Shown here in pieces: positions 1 through 6,614 of a stretch of 19,921 bases of DNA. The notes beneath the pieces are model-generated. The model did not search any database. It saw nothing but the letters and a program-made list of their open reading frames with translations, and had not been told where the DNA came from. Origin of the DNA: QNFN01 sp033722135. GTDB taxonomy: Bacteria; Pseudomonadota; Gammaproteobacteria; QNFN01. Where the stretch lies: assembly GCA_033722135.1 (NCBI GenBank), contig JAWVZO010000030.1, forward strand, positions 1-19,921, in the 5' to 3' direction. A program made the position numbers and the translations under genes. How positions within the stretch are numbered: the stretch's first letter is position 1; each line of letters opens with the position of its first letter.

Positions 1-387
1 CTCGGCCATGATGTCGAACGCCTGGTCCCAGCTGATCGGCGTGAACTCGCCGTCCTTGGCGAACCTGCCGTCTCTCATGCGCAGCATCGGGGTCGTCAGG
101 CGGTCCTCGCCGTAGATGATCTTCGACAGGAAGTAGCCCTTGATGCAGTTCAGGCCGCGGTTGACCGGCGCCTCGGGGTCGCCCTGGGTGGCGACGACGC
201 GGTCGTCCTTGACCCCGACCAGGACGCTGCAGCCGGTGCCGCAGAACCGGCACGGGGCCTTGTCCCAGCGGATGTCGCTCTTGCCCGCGGTCACGGCCGC
301 CCGGGCCCCGGGAACCGTCATGCCGGCGGCGGTGGCCGCCGCGGTGATGGCCTGGCTCTTGATGAAATCGCGCCGATTCAGTTTCAT
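1..387 (-). CDS. napA: Periplasmic nitrate reductase catalytic subunit NapA (N-terminal part, cut by window edge)
   Basis: The 129 visible residues begin with a Tat signal: NRRDFIK at 4-10 (twin Arg 5-6), then an Ala-rich hydrophobic stretch to about residue 30. A [4Fe-4S] motif follows: C46-x2-C49-x3-C53 and C81, with the conserved lysine two residues later (K83). This is the N-terminus of the Mo-bisMGD nitrate reductase family. NapA is exported folded by Tat and reduces nitrate to nitrite in the periplasm, receiving electrons through NapB/NapC-type partners that are not visible here. The start is fixed by the Tat motif and by a strong Shine-Dalgarno AAGGAGAGG that overlaps the napD stop; the intergenic gap is 12 bp. 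Most of the catalytic domain lies outside the window. Identification is secure; whether the gene is intact cannot be judged. Confidence 0.96.
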   Translation of the reverse strand, partial: MKLNRRDFIKSQAITAAATAAGMTVPGARAAVTAGKSDIRWDKAPCRFCGTGCSVLVGVKDDRVVATQGDPEAPVNRGLNCIKGYFLSKIIYGEDRLTTPMLRMRDGRFAKDGEFTPISWDQAFDIMAE

Positions 388-399
388 GACCGCCTCTCC

Positions 400-651
400 T
401 TAGGTGTCGAATTCGTCGGTGTCAGGGTCGCTGTACTGGAAGGTGACCGCGGCCGAGATCACGCCCCGCGTCTCGTGGATGGCCTTGAGGGTGTCGGCCG
501 TCACCTGGGACAGGTCGTGCTCCACGGTGACGACCATCCGGCCGTCGTCGTTCGCGGCGTGGATCTCGACCCCGGGCAGGTCGCGCAGTCGCCCGGCGAT
601 CCGCTCGCGGTCGCTGGGCCGGGTATGGACGACGAGGCTCGCGAGGTTCAT
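400..651 (-). CDS. napD: NapD, NapA-specific maturation chaperone
   Basis: An 83-residue protein starting MNLASLVVHTRP, with a ferredoxin-like alpha/beta pattern and no signal or membrane segment. Size, N-terminal SLVVHTRP strand and position between napF and napA match NapD. NapD is a cytoplasmic chaperone that binds the Tat signal of NapA and holds back export until cofactor loading is complete. Its ATG overlaps the napF stop by four bases (ATGA), so translational coupling is likely. A good AGGAGG Shine-Dalgarno lies just upstream, inside the napF coding end. The C-terminal tail is acidic (DPDTDEFDT). Confidence 0.95.
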   Translation of the reverse strand: MNLASLVVHTRPSDRERIAGRLRDLPGVEIHAANDDGRMVVTVEHDLSQVTADTLKAIHETRGVISAAVTFQYSDPDTDEFDT

Positions 652-1157
652 GCGTGGACCTCCTCAGTGGTCGGGCTGGGAACGTGGACGTGGATGGCCC
701 GGACCGGGCACGGCGCGATGCAGGCGCCGCAGCCGGTGCAGCGGCCGGGATCGATCTCGGGCGGACGCGTGGCATGGCCCCGTGGGAAGCGCACGGCCGC
801 CTCAGGGCAGGGATCGAGGCAGGCGTGGCAGTGGACGCCGAGGGCCTCGAGGCAGTCGGGCCCGACACGGACGACGTGGCGCCAGGGCCGGCTCCCGTTA
901 CGACGGCGCGTGATGGCCCCGGCCGTGCAGGCCTTCGCGCAGGCCTCGCAGAAGGTGCATTCGCCGCGCCGGAAATCGATCTCCGGGAACCCGCCGTCGC
1001 CGACGCGCAGCACGTGCTCCGGGCAGGCCGGAAGGCACTCGTTGCAGCGGGTGCAGGTGTCGTGGAAGCGCGGAGAAGCCCAGGGCGGCCGGACCACTGG
1101 CCGGTGGCCGGTCGGATCGGCGCGAAGCCACTGGCGACGGGTTACTGCGGCGGCCAT
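648..1157 (-). CDS. napF: NapF, ferredoxin-type iron-sulfur protein of the nap operon
   Basis: A 169-residue protein with four cysteine clusters able to hold [4Fe-4S] centres: C35/C38/C41/C45, C67/C70/C73/C77, C102/C110/C113/C117 and C140/C143/C146/C150. The third is the irregular cluster seen in E. coli NapF. The N-terminus has a TRRQWLR segment and then RPPW at 23-26, both recalling E. coli NapF (164 aa). NapF is cytoplasmic and interacts with NapA, probably in assembling or loading its Fe-S/Mo centres. It is the first gene of the operon, and its stop overlaps the napD start. The FNR-type promoter upstream points to anaerobic expression. No strong Shine-Dalgarno is obvious before the ATG at 1155-1157. 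Confidence 0.94.
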   Translation of the reverse strand: MAAAVTRRQWLRADPTGHRPVVRPPWASPRFHDTCTRCNECLPACPEHVLRVGDGGFPEIDFRRGECTFCEACAKACTAGAITRRRNGSRPWRHVVRVGPDCLEALGVHCHACLDPCPEAAVRFPRGHATRPPEIDPGRCTGCGACIAPCPVRAIHVHVPSPTTEEVHA

Positions 1158-1205
1158 CCTGGCGTTCCTTGCGTTGCCTGGTCTTCCATGGGCGTACCTG
1201 ATTCC

Positions 1206-1246
1206 CTTGTACGCGTCGGGGGTTTTCGATCCTTGACGGGGATCAA
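1206..1246 (-). promoter_or_regulatory. FNR/Crp-type activator box and candidate nap promoter
   Basis: Bases 1233-1246 read TTGACGGGGATCAA, which is TTGAC-N4-ATCAA. This matches the FNR consensus TTGAT-N4-ATCAA at nine of ten defined positions. Reading the minus strand toward napF, a TACAAG hexamer (4/6 to TATAAT) lies at 1206-1211. That would put the start point near 1199 and the box centre near -41, the class II activator arrangement. The box sequence is seen directly. That an FNR/Anr/Dnr-type regulator uses it is inferred from the family and from nap operons being controlled anaerobically. Confidence 0.75.
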
Positions 1247-1312
1247 GGTGGCAGGCACCGATCTTTTGTTTTCGAGTCTAGCGCCCGATCTCGGCACACC
1301 CTATTGGTGCAA

Positions 1313-1324
1313 TTACGTACGTAA
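1313..1324. promoter_or_regulatory. 12-bp perfect palindrome, possible operator
   Basis: TTACGTACGTAA is its own reverse complement. It sits in the A/T-richer centre of the nap-yqhA intergenic region, about 67 bp beyond the FNR box as seen from napF. A dimeric regulator could bind such a site, for example a second nap control. I do not recognise a specific regulator. One isolated palindrome of this length can arise by chance. Confidence 0.35.
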
Positions 1325-1364
1325 ACGGAGTCGCGGTCCCGGCAAACCCGGCCGGGCGATGGCG

Positions 1365-1871
1365 TCAGTGGTCGCGGTGGCTCCGGAAGGAGACGCGGTC
1401 CAGCAGGCCGAGCAGCAGGGCCGAGAAGACGAAGGTCATGTGGATGATGACGTACCACATGAGCTTGTTGTCGGGGATCTGCTGGGCGTTCATGAACGCG
1501 CGCAGCAGGTGGATCGACGAGATTGCCACGATCGAGGCGGCCACCTTGAGCTTCAGCGTGCCGGAGTCGTACTTGCCGAGCCACTCGAGCTTGTCGGCGC
1601 CCTCGTGAAAATCGATGCGCGAGACGAAATTCTCGTAGCCGCTGAACATCACCATGATCAGCAGGGCGCCGACCAGCGTGATGTCGATCAGCGCCAGGAC
1701 CGTCAGCACCAGCTCGGTCTCGGCCAGTTCGAAGACGTGCGGCAGCAGGTGGAAGATCTCCTGGAAGAACTTGAGGCCCAGCGCGAGCAGGGCCAGCGAC
1801 AGGCCGAGATAGAGCGGCGCGAGGAGCCAGCGGGTGGCGTAGAGGGTGCGCTCGATCAGGGTCTCCAGCAT
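1365..1871 (-). CDS. yqhA: YqhA family (UPF0114) inner-membrane protein
   Basis: A 168-residue protein closely resembling E. coli YqhA (164 aa) along its whole length: ERTLYATRWLLAPLYLGLSL near the start, then ALKFFQEI-type, MVMFSGYENFVSRID, KVAASIVAISSIHLLR and DNKLMWYVIIH segments. About four membrane segments are visible. The molecular function of the family is not established. The open frame extends further upstream, but the ATG at 1869-1871 is preferred because it gives the family N-terminus (MLETLIERTLYATRW) and the family length; the upstream part looks like non-coding low-complexity sequence. It is transcribed toward the nap genes, but the large gap and its own upstream region suggest a separate unit, divergent from the esterase gene. 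Confidence 0.9.
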   Translation of the reverse strand: MLETLIERTLYATRWLLAPLYLGLSLALLALGLKFFQEIFHLLPHVFELAETELVLTVLALIDITLVGALLIMVMFSGYENFVSRIDFHEGADKLEWLGKYDSGTLKLKVAASIVAISSIHLLRAFMNAQQIPDNKLMWYVIIHMTFVFSALLLGLLDRVSFRSHRDH

Positions 1872-2032
1872 GTCGGTACCGTCTTCACGTGGTGGCGGCG
1901 CCATTCTAGCGCCGCGTTTCGGACGCAGCCCAGCCCGGGCCGACCGTTCGTGGGTGGTGGGCGACGGCAATCCCTCTCGCGGGCGGCTATCATGCCAGGA
2001 TCGACGCGCTGCACCGCTGCCGCGGAGGGACC

Positions 2033-2704
2033 ATGGATCGCGAAACGCCGCCGGTTAGGCTCGAACCGCGGGAGCCCCCGCGCTCCGCCATCGTCTGGCT
2101 GCACGGCCTCGGCGCCGACGGCCACGACTTCGAGCCTCTGGCCGAGCAACTGAGGCTCCCCGAAGCGCTGGGCGTCCGCTACGTCTTCCCGCATGCCGCG
2201 CCGAGACCGGTCACCGTCAACGGCGGCATGGTGATGCGGGCCTGGTACGACATCCTCGAGATCGAACTCGGACGGCGCGTCGACGAGGCCGCGATCGAGG
2301 CATCGGTGGCGGCGGTCACGGAGCTGGTCGAGCGCGAGATCGAGAGCGGGATTCCCGCCGAACGGCTGGTCCTGGCCGGCTTCTCGCAGGGGGGCGTGAT
2401 CGCCCTGAACGCCGGCCTGCGGATGCCCGTCCGCCTCGCGGGCGTGATCGGCCTCTCCAGCTACCTCCCCGGGGGCGAGGCGCTGGCGGCACGGCGCGAC
2501 CCGGCCAACGCGGCGACGCCGGTGTTCCTGGGCCACGGGCGCCACGACCCGGTCGTGCCGCTGGCCCTGGGCCAGGCGGCCCGCGACGCGATCGCGGGGT
2601 TCGGCAACCCGCTCACCTGGCGCGAGTACCCGATGGAGCACGCCGTCTGCATGGACGAGATCGACGACCTGCGCGGCTGGCTGGGCGACGTGCTTGGTCG
2701 ATGA
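2033..2704 (+). CDS. Carboxylesterase/phospholipase family alpha/beta hydrolase
   Basis: A 223-residue cytoplasmic protein of the small carboxylesterase family (Abhydrolase_2, related to Pseudomonas carboxylesterase and to acyl-protein thioesterases). Visible hallmarks are WLHGLGADGHDF at 22-33 (oxyanion region), the nucleophile elbow GFSQG with Ser118, Asp172 in GHGRHDPVV, and His203 in PMEHAVC, giving a complete Ser-Asp-His triad. It should hydrolyse short to medium acyl esters; the natural substrate is unknown. GGAGGG lies just before the ATG, and a TATCAT hexamer at 1988-1993 could be its -10. The next gene starts within its last codons, so the two are probably co-transcribed. Confidence 0.93.
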   Translation: MDRETPPVRLEPREPPRSAIVWLHGLGADGHDFEPLAEQLRLPEALGVRYVFPHAAPRPVTVNGGMVMRAWYDILEIELGRRVDEAAIEASVAAVTELVEREIESGIPAERLVLAGFSQGGVIALNAGLRMPVRLAGVIGLSSYLPGGEALAARRDPANAATPVFLGHGRHDPVVPLALGQAARDAIAGFGNPLTWREYPMEHAVCMDEIDDLRGWLGDVLGR

Positions 2705-3149
2705 AGCCGCCTTCCGCGCGGCCTGGGCGCGGCTCGACGCCCTGCCGTGCCCGTTCTCCAGGGCACTGCTCGCGGGACATGCCGATTGCCGCCACGCGCA
2801 TCGTCACCACCTGGCCGAGCGGGTTGCCATCGGCTGCCTCGAGCCGTCGCACCAGGTCCTTTGCGCAGCCCTGCTCGAGCGCCTGCGCCACGAGGCCCGC
2901 TTCGCGCTCGAGGTCAGCGATGCCCGCGGCAGGCTGACCCATGGCCAGGCGATGAAGCTGCAGGTCGGGTGCCTCAGGGGGCTCCGCCGGCTGCTGGCCG
3001 ACGGGGCCGGGGGCGATCACGCGGGTGACGTCACCGCGCTGTTCGCCGGCGCGCTCGCGCGCTACGACACCCTCGATGCCGTGCCGCACGAGGCGATGCT
3101 GAGGGAGATCGCCCGGTTCGTCCCGCGTCGTTCGCAGGCGGGTCGCTGA
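2694..3149 (+). CDS. Conserved-looking small Cys/His-rich protein of unknown function
   Basis: A 151-residue frame beginning with TTG inside the last 11 bases of the esterase gene and ending 18 bp before the convergent TraB-family gene. No function is recognised. It has no signal or membrane segment. The N-terminal third is rich in possible metal ligands: C19 (in CPFSRALLAGH), C32, a H34/H36/H38/H39 cluster, C48 and C57, with a further C93 in QVGCLRGLRRLL. The rest is amphipathic helix. Spaced cysteines of this kind suggest a metal or Fe-S site, which is inference. From memory, similar short proteins with a CPF-start and AER-C motif occur in other gammaproteobacteria; I could not check this. 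No good Shine-Dalgarno precedes the TTG, so translation probably depends on coupling to the esterase. Confidence 0.62.
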   Translation: MVDEAAFRAAWARLDALPCPFSRALLAGHADCRHAHRHHLAERVAIGCLEPSHQVLCAALLERLRHEARFALEVSDARGRLTHGQAMKLQVGCLRGLRRLLADGAGGDHAGDVTALFAGALARYDTLDAVPHEAMLREIARFVPRRSQAGR

Positions 3150-3170
3150 GCCCCGTGCGAGCCCGGCTCA
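3147..3170. terminator. Possible bidirectional stem-loop at convergent gene ends
   Basis: TGAGCC (3147-3152) and GGCTCA (3165-3170) are inverted repeats around a 12-nt spacer. The TGA stop of the small Cys-rich gene and the TGA stop of the opposite-strand TraB-family gene form the outer arms. The stem is short and has no T-tract on either side, so it is at best a weak bidirectional terminator. Confidence 0.3.
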
Positions 3171-4373
3171 ACCGGCCAGCCGGTCGACGATCCGGAATCC
3201 CGCGATCCACGTCCCGGCCGCCGAGCCGAGGGTGCTGAACAGGAACACCAGCAGCACGCGGGTGATGCGATTGCGCCACCAGCCGCCGGCGTGGGCGGCC
3301 ATGGTGCGCAGGCTGCCGAAGTCGGCCACCGTGGGACGGCGGAGCAGCAGTTCGGCGATGCCGGTGACCATGCCGGCGCCGACCGTGGGATTCAGCGACG
3401 TGAGCGGGGCGGCGACGAACGCGGTCAGGATGGTGTACGGGTGAGCCGCCGCCAGCAGCGCGCCGAGCGCAGAGAGTGTGCCGTTGATCAGTACCCAGTC
3501 GGCGACCAGCGACCAGCCGAGGTCGGGGCTGCGCGAGAAGCCGATCCCGAAGCCGAGCAGCACCAGCACGGTGATCGCCCACGGCCAGTGACGCCACCAG
3601 CGCGAGCGTGTCGGGAGGGTGTCGAGTTCGCTGCACACCGTCCGGGCGGGCGTGTCGTCCTCGCCGAGGTAGCGCTCGACGCCGGCGAGGTGCCCCGCCC
3701 CGACCACCGCGAGCAGGCGCCGGTAACCGTGCGTCTCGATCGCCTCGCGCAGCCGGGCGGCCATGTAGCGGTCGCGCTCGTCGATCAGCGGGCGGTAGAG
3801 ATCCCCTGCCTCCGCGGCGAACTCGCCGAACGCGGAATCGAGGACGTCGCCCTGCTTGAGGCGCTCGATCTCCTCGGGATCGACCTCGGCCCGGCTGACC
3901 ACGCTGCCGAGCAGCCCGGCGACGAGATTGAGCCTCTGCCAGAAGGGCACGGCGCGGTAGGTGCGCCGCAGCGTCGTGCCGATCTCGCGGTCGAGCAGCA
4001 GCAGCGGGCGGTCGCTGCGCCCGGCTTCGTCGACCAGCGCGCGCAGCTCGGCCCCCGGCTCGATCCCGGCGCGCTCGGCCACGCGCTGCTGGAACGCCCC
4101 GAGGGCGAGGGTCGCGATGACCATCGGCGCCTGCCCGCGGCGCAGCACGTCGAGCAGGTCCAGCCTGCCGAGCGCGTCGGGATCGGTCATGGCGCGGTGC
4201 CGGCTCGGGCAGAGCTCCACCGCGAGCGCGTCGTACTCCGGTGCGGCGGCGAGTTCGCGCGCCGTGTCGGTGCTCGCGCTCGAGACGTGCGCGGTGCCGA
4301 GCAGGGTGATCCGGCAGTCGCGCCAGGTCAGCTCGCGGACCGGCTCGTCGGTGGCGGCGGGGGTTTGTTCCAT
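3168..4373 (-). CDS. TraB/PrgY (TIKI-like) family membrane protein
   Basis: A 401-residue protein. The soluble N-terminal part has the family signatures: GTAHVS with G26 and H29 (a GxxH motif), then VELCPSRHRAM, and a second GxxH in VVGAGHLAGVERYL. The C-terminal third is hydrophobic with several membrane segments (about WPWAITVLVLLGFGIGF, WVLINGTLSALGALLAAA and a final RVLLVFLFSTLGSAAG helix). Enterococcal PrgY/TraB blocks a sex pheromone, and the related TIKI proteins are metalloproteases. The role in Gram-negative bacteria is unknown, and nothing here suggests conjugation. The ATG at 4371-4373 is chosen because it precedes the conserved domain and follows a TATACT hexamer. The longer open frame would run into the divergent exonuclease gene. 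Confidence 0.88.
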   Translation of the reverse strand: MEQTPAATDEPVRELTWRDCRITLLGTAHVSSASTDTARELAAAPEYDALAVELCPSRHRAMTDPDALGRLDLLDVLRRGQAPMVIATLALGAFQQRVAERAGIEPGAELRALVDEAGRSDRPLLLLDREIGTTLRRTYRAVPFWQRLNLVAGLLGSVVSRAEVDPEEIERLKQGDVLDSAFGEFAAEAGDLYRPLIDERDRYMAARLREAIETHGYRRLLAVVGAGHLAGVERYLGEDDTPARTVCSELDTLPTRSRWWRHWPWAITVLVLLGFGIGFSRSPDLGWSLVADWVLINGTLSALGALLAAAHPYTILTAFVAAPLTSLNPTVGAGMVTGIAELLLRRPTVADFGSLRTMAAHAGGWWRNRITRVLLVFLFSTLGSAAGTWIAGFRIVDRLAG

Positions 4374-4382
4374 CGGCGGCGA

Positions 4383-4388
4383 AGTATA
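4383..4388 (-). promoter_or_regulatory. Candidate -10 of the TraB-family gene
   Basis: On the minus strand this reads TATACT (5/6 to TATAAT). It would place the start point near 4376, only about three bases before the ATG at 4373, implying an almost leaderless mRNA. No convincing -35 is seen. Confidence 0.4.
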
Positions 4389-4415
4389 CGCGTCCGTGCC
4401 GCGCACCGCCGCTGC

Positions 4416-4421
4416 TAGACT
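4416..4421 (+). promoter_or_regulatory. Candidate -10 of the exonuclease I gene
   Basis: TAGACT (4/6 to TATAAT) ends seven bases before the sbcB ATG at 4428, so transcription could begin at or next to the start codon. No Shine-Dalgarno lies in the short gap. This is weak on its own, but it parallels the divergent TraB-family promoter. Confidence 0.3.
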
Positions 4422-4427
4422 GCGGCC

Positions 4428-5882
4428 ATGGCGAGAGCCGGCGAGACCTTCTACTGGCACGACTACGAGACCACCGGGATCGACCTCGATCGTGATCGGC
4501 CGCTCCAGTTCGCCGGCCTGCGCACCGACCTCGAACTCAACCCGGTCGACGCGCCCCTGGTCCTCTACTGCCGGCCCGCCGGGGACCTCCTGCCCGACCC
4601 GGACGCGTGCCTGGTCACCGGCCTAACGCCGCAGCAGGTGGCCGAGCGGGGCGTACCCGAAGCGGAGTTCGTCGACCGCGTGCACGCCGAGCTGGCCCGG
4701 CCGGGCACCTGCGCCCTCGGCTACAACACCCTCAGGTTCGACGACGAGGTGACCCGCCGCGCGCTGTACCGGAACCTGCTCGACCCCTACGCGCGCGAAT
4801 GGCGCGACGGCAACTCGCGCTGGGACCTGATCGACCTCGTGCGCACCGTGCACGCGCTGCGCCCCGAGGGATTCGAGTGGCCGCGCCGCGACGACGGCAC
4901 GCCGAGCTTCCGGCTCGAGGAGCTGACCGCCGCGAACGGGATCGAACACGGCGCGGCGCACGATGCGCTGTCCGACGTGCATGCCACCGTCGCGTTGGCG
5001 CGGCGGCTACGCGGGCAGAAGCGCCGACTCTGGGACTACCTGTTCGAGCTGCGCCGCAAGCAGGCGGTCCGGCGGCTGATCGACCTGCGCGGGATGACCC
5101 CGCTGGTGCACGTCTCGGGCCGCTACCCGGCGGCGCGCGGCTGCCTCGCCGTGGTCGCCCCGGTCGCCGGCCACCCGGAGAATCCCAACGCGGTCATCGT
5201 CTTCGACCTCGCCGCCGATCCCGAGGCCCTGGCCGGGCTCGACGGGGAGGCGATCGCCGAGCGGGTCTTCAGCCCCGGCGACGCGTTGCCCGAGGGCCGT
5301 GAACGGATTCCGCTGAAACAGGTTCGCATCAACCGCTGCCCGGTGCTGGCGCCGCTCTCCGTCCTGCGGCCCGAGGACGCGCGCCGGCTCTGCATCGACC
5401 TCGAGGCGATCGCCCGGCACCACGCGCGGCTGCTGCGGGAGCCCGGCTTGGCCGAGCGGGTCGCCGCGGCGTTCGCGCCCCCCGGCGGCACGCCGCCGGA
5501 GGACCCCGACGACCAGCTCTACGCGGGCCCCTTTCTCGGCGACGACGACCGGCGCCGGCTGGCCGAGGTGCGCGGCCGTCCTCCCGGGCGCTGGCACGAG
5601 CCGCTGCCCCCGTTCGACGACCCGCGCCTGCCCGAGATGGTGTTCCGCTACCGGGCGCGCAACTGGCCGGAAGCGCTGGACGCCGAGGATCGCGAAGCGT
5701 GGCGGGCGTTCCGCCGGACGCGCCTGACCGACCGGGAAGCGTCCCGGGGGCGCACGCTCGACGACTACTTCGCGCGGATCGACGCGCTGCGCAGGGAACG
5801 GCGCGGCGACGTCGACGCCGAGCGCCTCCTCGCGGCGCTCGAGTCGTGGGGCCGCGGTCTGGAGGCGGACCTCGCGCAGTGA
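4428..5882 (+). CDS. sbcB: Exodeoxyribonuclease I
   Basis: A 484-residue protein (E. coli ExoI is 475). The DEDDh exonuclease site is complete: D12 and E14 in HDYETTG, D106 in YNTLRFDDE, and H178 and D183 in AHDALSDVHA. The stretch TRRALYRNLLDPYAREW that follows is typical of ExoI, as are the SH3-like and helical C-terminal regions. The enzyme degrades single-stranded DNA 3' to 5' and acts in recombination and mismatch repair. The ATG at 4428 lies two residues before the first conserved block. No Shine-Dalgarno is seen, and the 54-bp gap to the divergent TraB-family gene must hold both promoters. The stop is only 6 bp from the convergent methyltransferase stop. Confidence 0.96.
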   Translation: MARAGETFYWHDYETTGIDLDRDRPLQFAGLRTDLELNPVDAPLVLYCRPAGDLLPDPDACLVTGLTPQQVAERGVPEAEFVDRVHAELARPGTCALGYNTLRFDDEVTRRALYRNLLDPYAREWRDGNSRWDLIDLVRTVHALRPEGFEWPRRDDGTPSFRLEELTAANGIEHGAAHDALSDVHATVALARRLRGQKRRLWDYLFELRRKQAVRRLIDLRGMTPLVHVSGRYPAARGCLAVVAPVAGHPENPNAVIVFDLAADPEALAGLDGEAIAERVFSPGDALPEGRERIPLKQVRINRCPVLAPLSVLRPEDARRLCIDLEAIARHHARLLREPGLAERVAAAFAPPGGTPPEDPDDQLYAGPFLGDDDRRRLAEVRGRPPGRWHEPLPPFDDPRLPEMVFRYRARNWPEALDAEDREAWRAFRRTRLTDREASRGRTLDDYFARIDALRRERRGDVDAERLLAALESWGRGLEADLAQ

Positions 5883-5888
5883 CTCCTG

Positions 5889-6479
5889 CTACCGCTTGCG
5901 CGCGACGGCGACGGTGTAGGCCGGGCCCTGCTTGACCTTGTCGTAATCGCCGAACACCTCCTTCGACATGCGCTCGATGAAGCGGCGCAGGCCGGTGACG
6001 GTCACCATCCACAGCGCCCCGCCGGGACGCAGCGCGCTGCGCGCATCGTGCAGGTAGATGGTCAGCAGCTCCTTGCCGACCTTGGCCGGCAGGTTGGCGA
6101 CGATGGTGTCGAAGTGGCGTCCGCGCACGCCATCGAAGCCGTTGCTGAGCAGCGCCTCGCCGTGCCCGATCCCGTTCGTGGCCAGGTTACGGCGGGCGTA
6201 GTCGACGGCGACGAAGTCCTTGTCGACCAGGACGGTCCGTCCCCGGGGCGCGAGGCGGGCGAGCACCACGCCGAGCACGCCGTAGCCGCAGCCGAGGTCG
6301 AGGCAGTCGGCGTCCTCCGCCACCTCGACGTGCCGCAGCAGCAGCCGCGAACCGTCGTCGACGGCACGGGGGGAGAACAGGCCCCAGGTGGTCGCGAAGC
6401 GGTAATGTCCGCCCGGCAGGTCGGCCTCGAAGACGAGGTCGCGGCGCAGGTGGGCGACGGGGTCCTGACGATCGGGCAT
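5889..6479 (-). CDS. Class I SAM-dependent methyltransferase, RsmC-like (MTS domain)
   Basis: A 196-residue protein with a Rossmann methyltransferase core: motif I DLGCGYG at 61-67, an acidic strand end at LVDKD (84-88), RRNLATNG at 96-103, and motif IV ANLPAK at 128-133. The layout matches the MTS domain of RsmC/RlmG 16S and 23S rRNA m2G methyltransferases, without the extra N-terminal pseudo-domain those enzymes carry. Motif IV reads NLPA instead of the NPPF/NPPW typical of N-methyltransferases, so the substrate is uncertain; protein, small-molecule or RNA targets remain possible. The sequence before motif I (FATTWGLFSPRAVDDGSRLLL) resembles the RsmC pre-core segment. It is transcribed alone, convergent with sbcB and divergent from the MBL-fold gene. 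Confidence 0.82.
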   Translation of the reverse strand: MPDRQDPVAHLRRDLVFEADLPGGHYRFATTWGLFSPRAVDDGSRLLLRHVEVAEDADCLDLGCGYGVLGVVLARLAPRGRTVLVDKDFVAVDYARRNLATNGIGHGEALLSNGFDGVRGRHFDTIVANLPAKVGKELLTIYLHDARSALRPGGALWMVTVTGLRRFIERMSKEVFGDYDKVKQGPAYTVAVARKR

Positions 6480-6546
6480 GGCGGATCGGGGGTAACGGAA
6501 AGCGGACCGCTAAACTAGTGCTGCCACATGACGATTGGCAAGTGAA

Positions 6547-6576
6547 TTGGCGTCACCCGTGGGGGGCGACTATTAA
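6547..6576 (+). promoter_or_regulatory. Candidate sigma-70 promoter of the MBL-fold gene
   Basis: TTGGCG at 6547-6552 (4/6 to TTGACA) and TATTAA at 6571-6576 (4/6 to TATAAT) are separated by 18 bp. They lie in the only A/T-richer patch of the 135-bp gap between the divergent methyltransferase and hydrolase genes. The predicted start near 6583 leaves a leader of about 30 nt carrying a strong Shine-Dalgarno (GGGAGGGG, 6598-6605). Confidence 0.4.
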
Positions 6577-6614
6577 TTGGTGGGCTGCGTTCGGCGCGGG
6601 AGGGGTAATCACGC

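Larger units (their letters stand above)
1158..1364. other. Intergenic region between napF and the yqhA-family gene
   Basis: About 207 bp with no credible gene. It holds the FNR box on the nap side and a 12-bp perfect palindrome TTACGTACGTAA at 1313-1324. Near the yqhA end there is a six-pair inverted repeat (CCCGGC 1338-1343 and GCCGGG 1351-1356), which could end transcription from yqhA but lacks a T-tract. The middle part is noticeably richer in A and T than the flanking genes. Confidence 0.6.

Noticed and set aside
654..2153. A 499-codon plus-strand frame antisense to napF and the yqhA-family gene
   Set aside because: No recognisable domain, and it opposes two clear family members; it is a compositional shadow.
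3171..3184. Inverted repeat ACCGGC-CA-GCCGGT as a terminator
   Set aside because: The two-base loop is too tight, there is no T-tract, and it lies within the coding end of the TraB-family gene.
6535..6551. Possible sigma-54 promoter (TTGGCA...TTGGC) before the MBL-fold gene
   Set aside because: The spacing between the GG and GC elements is one base too long, and the -12 element reads TTGG at the proper position, so it does not meet the consensus.
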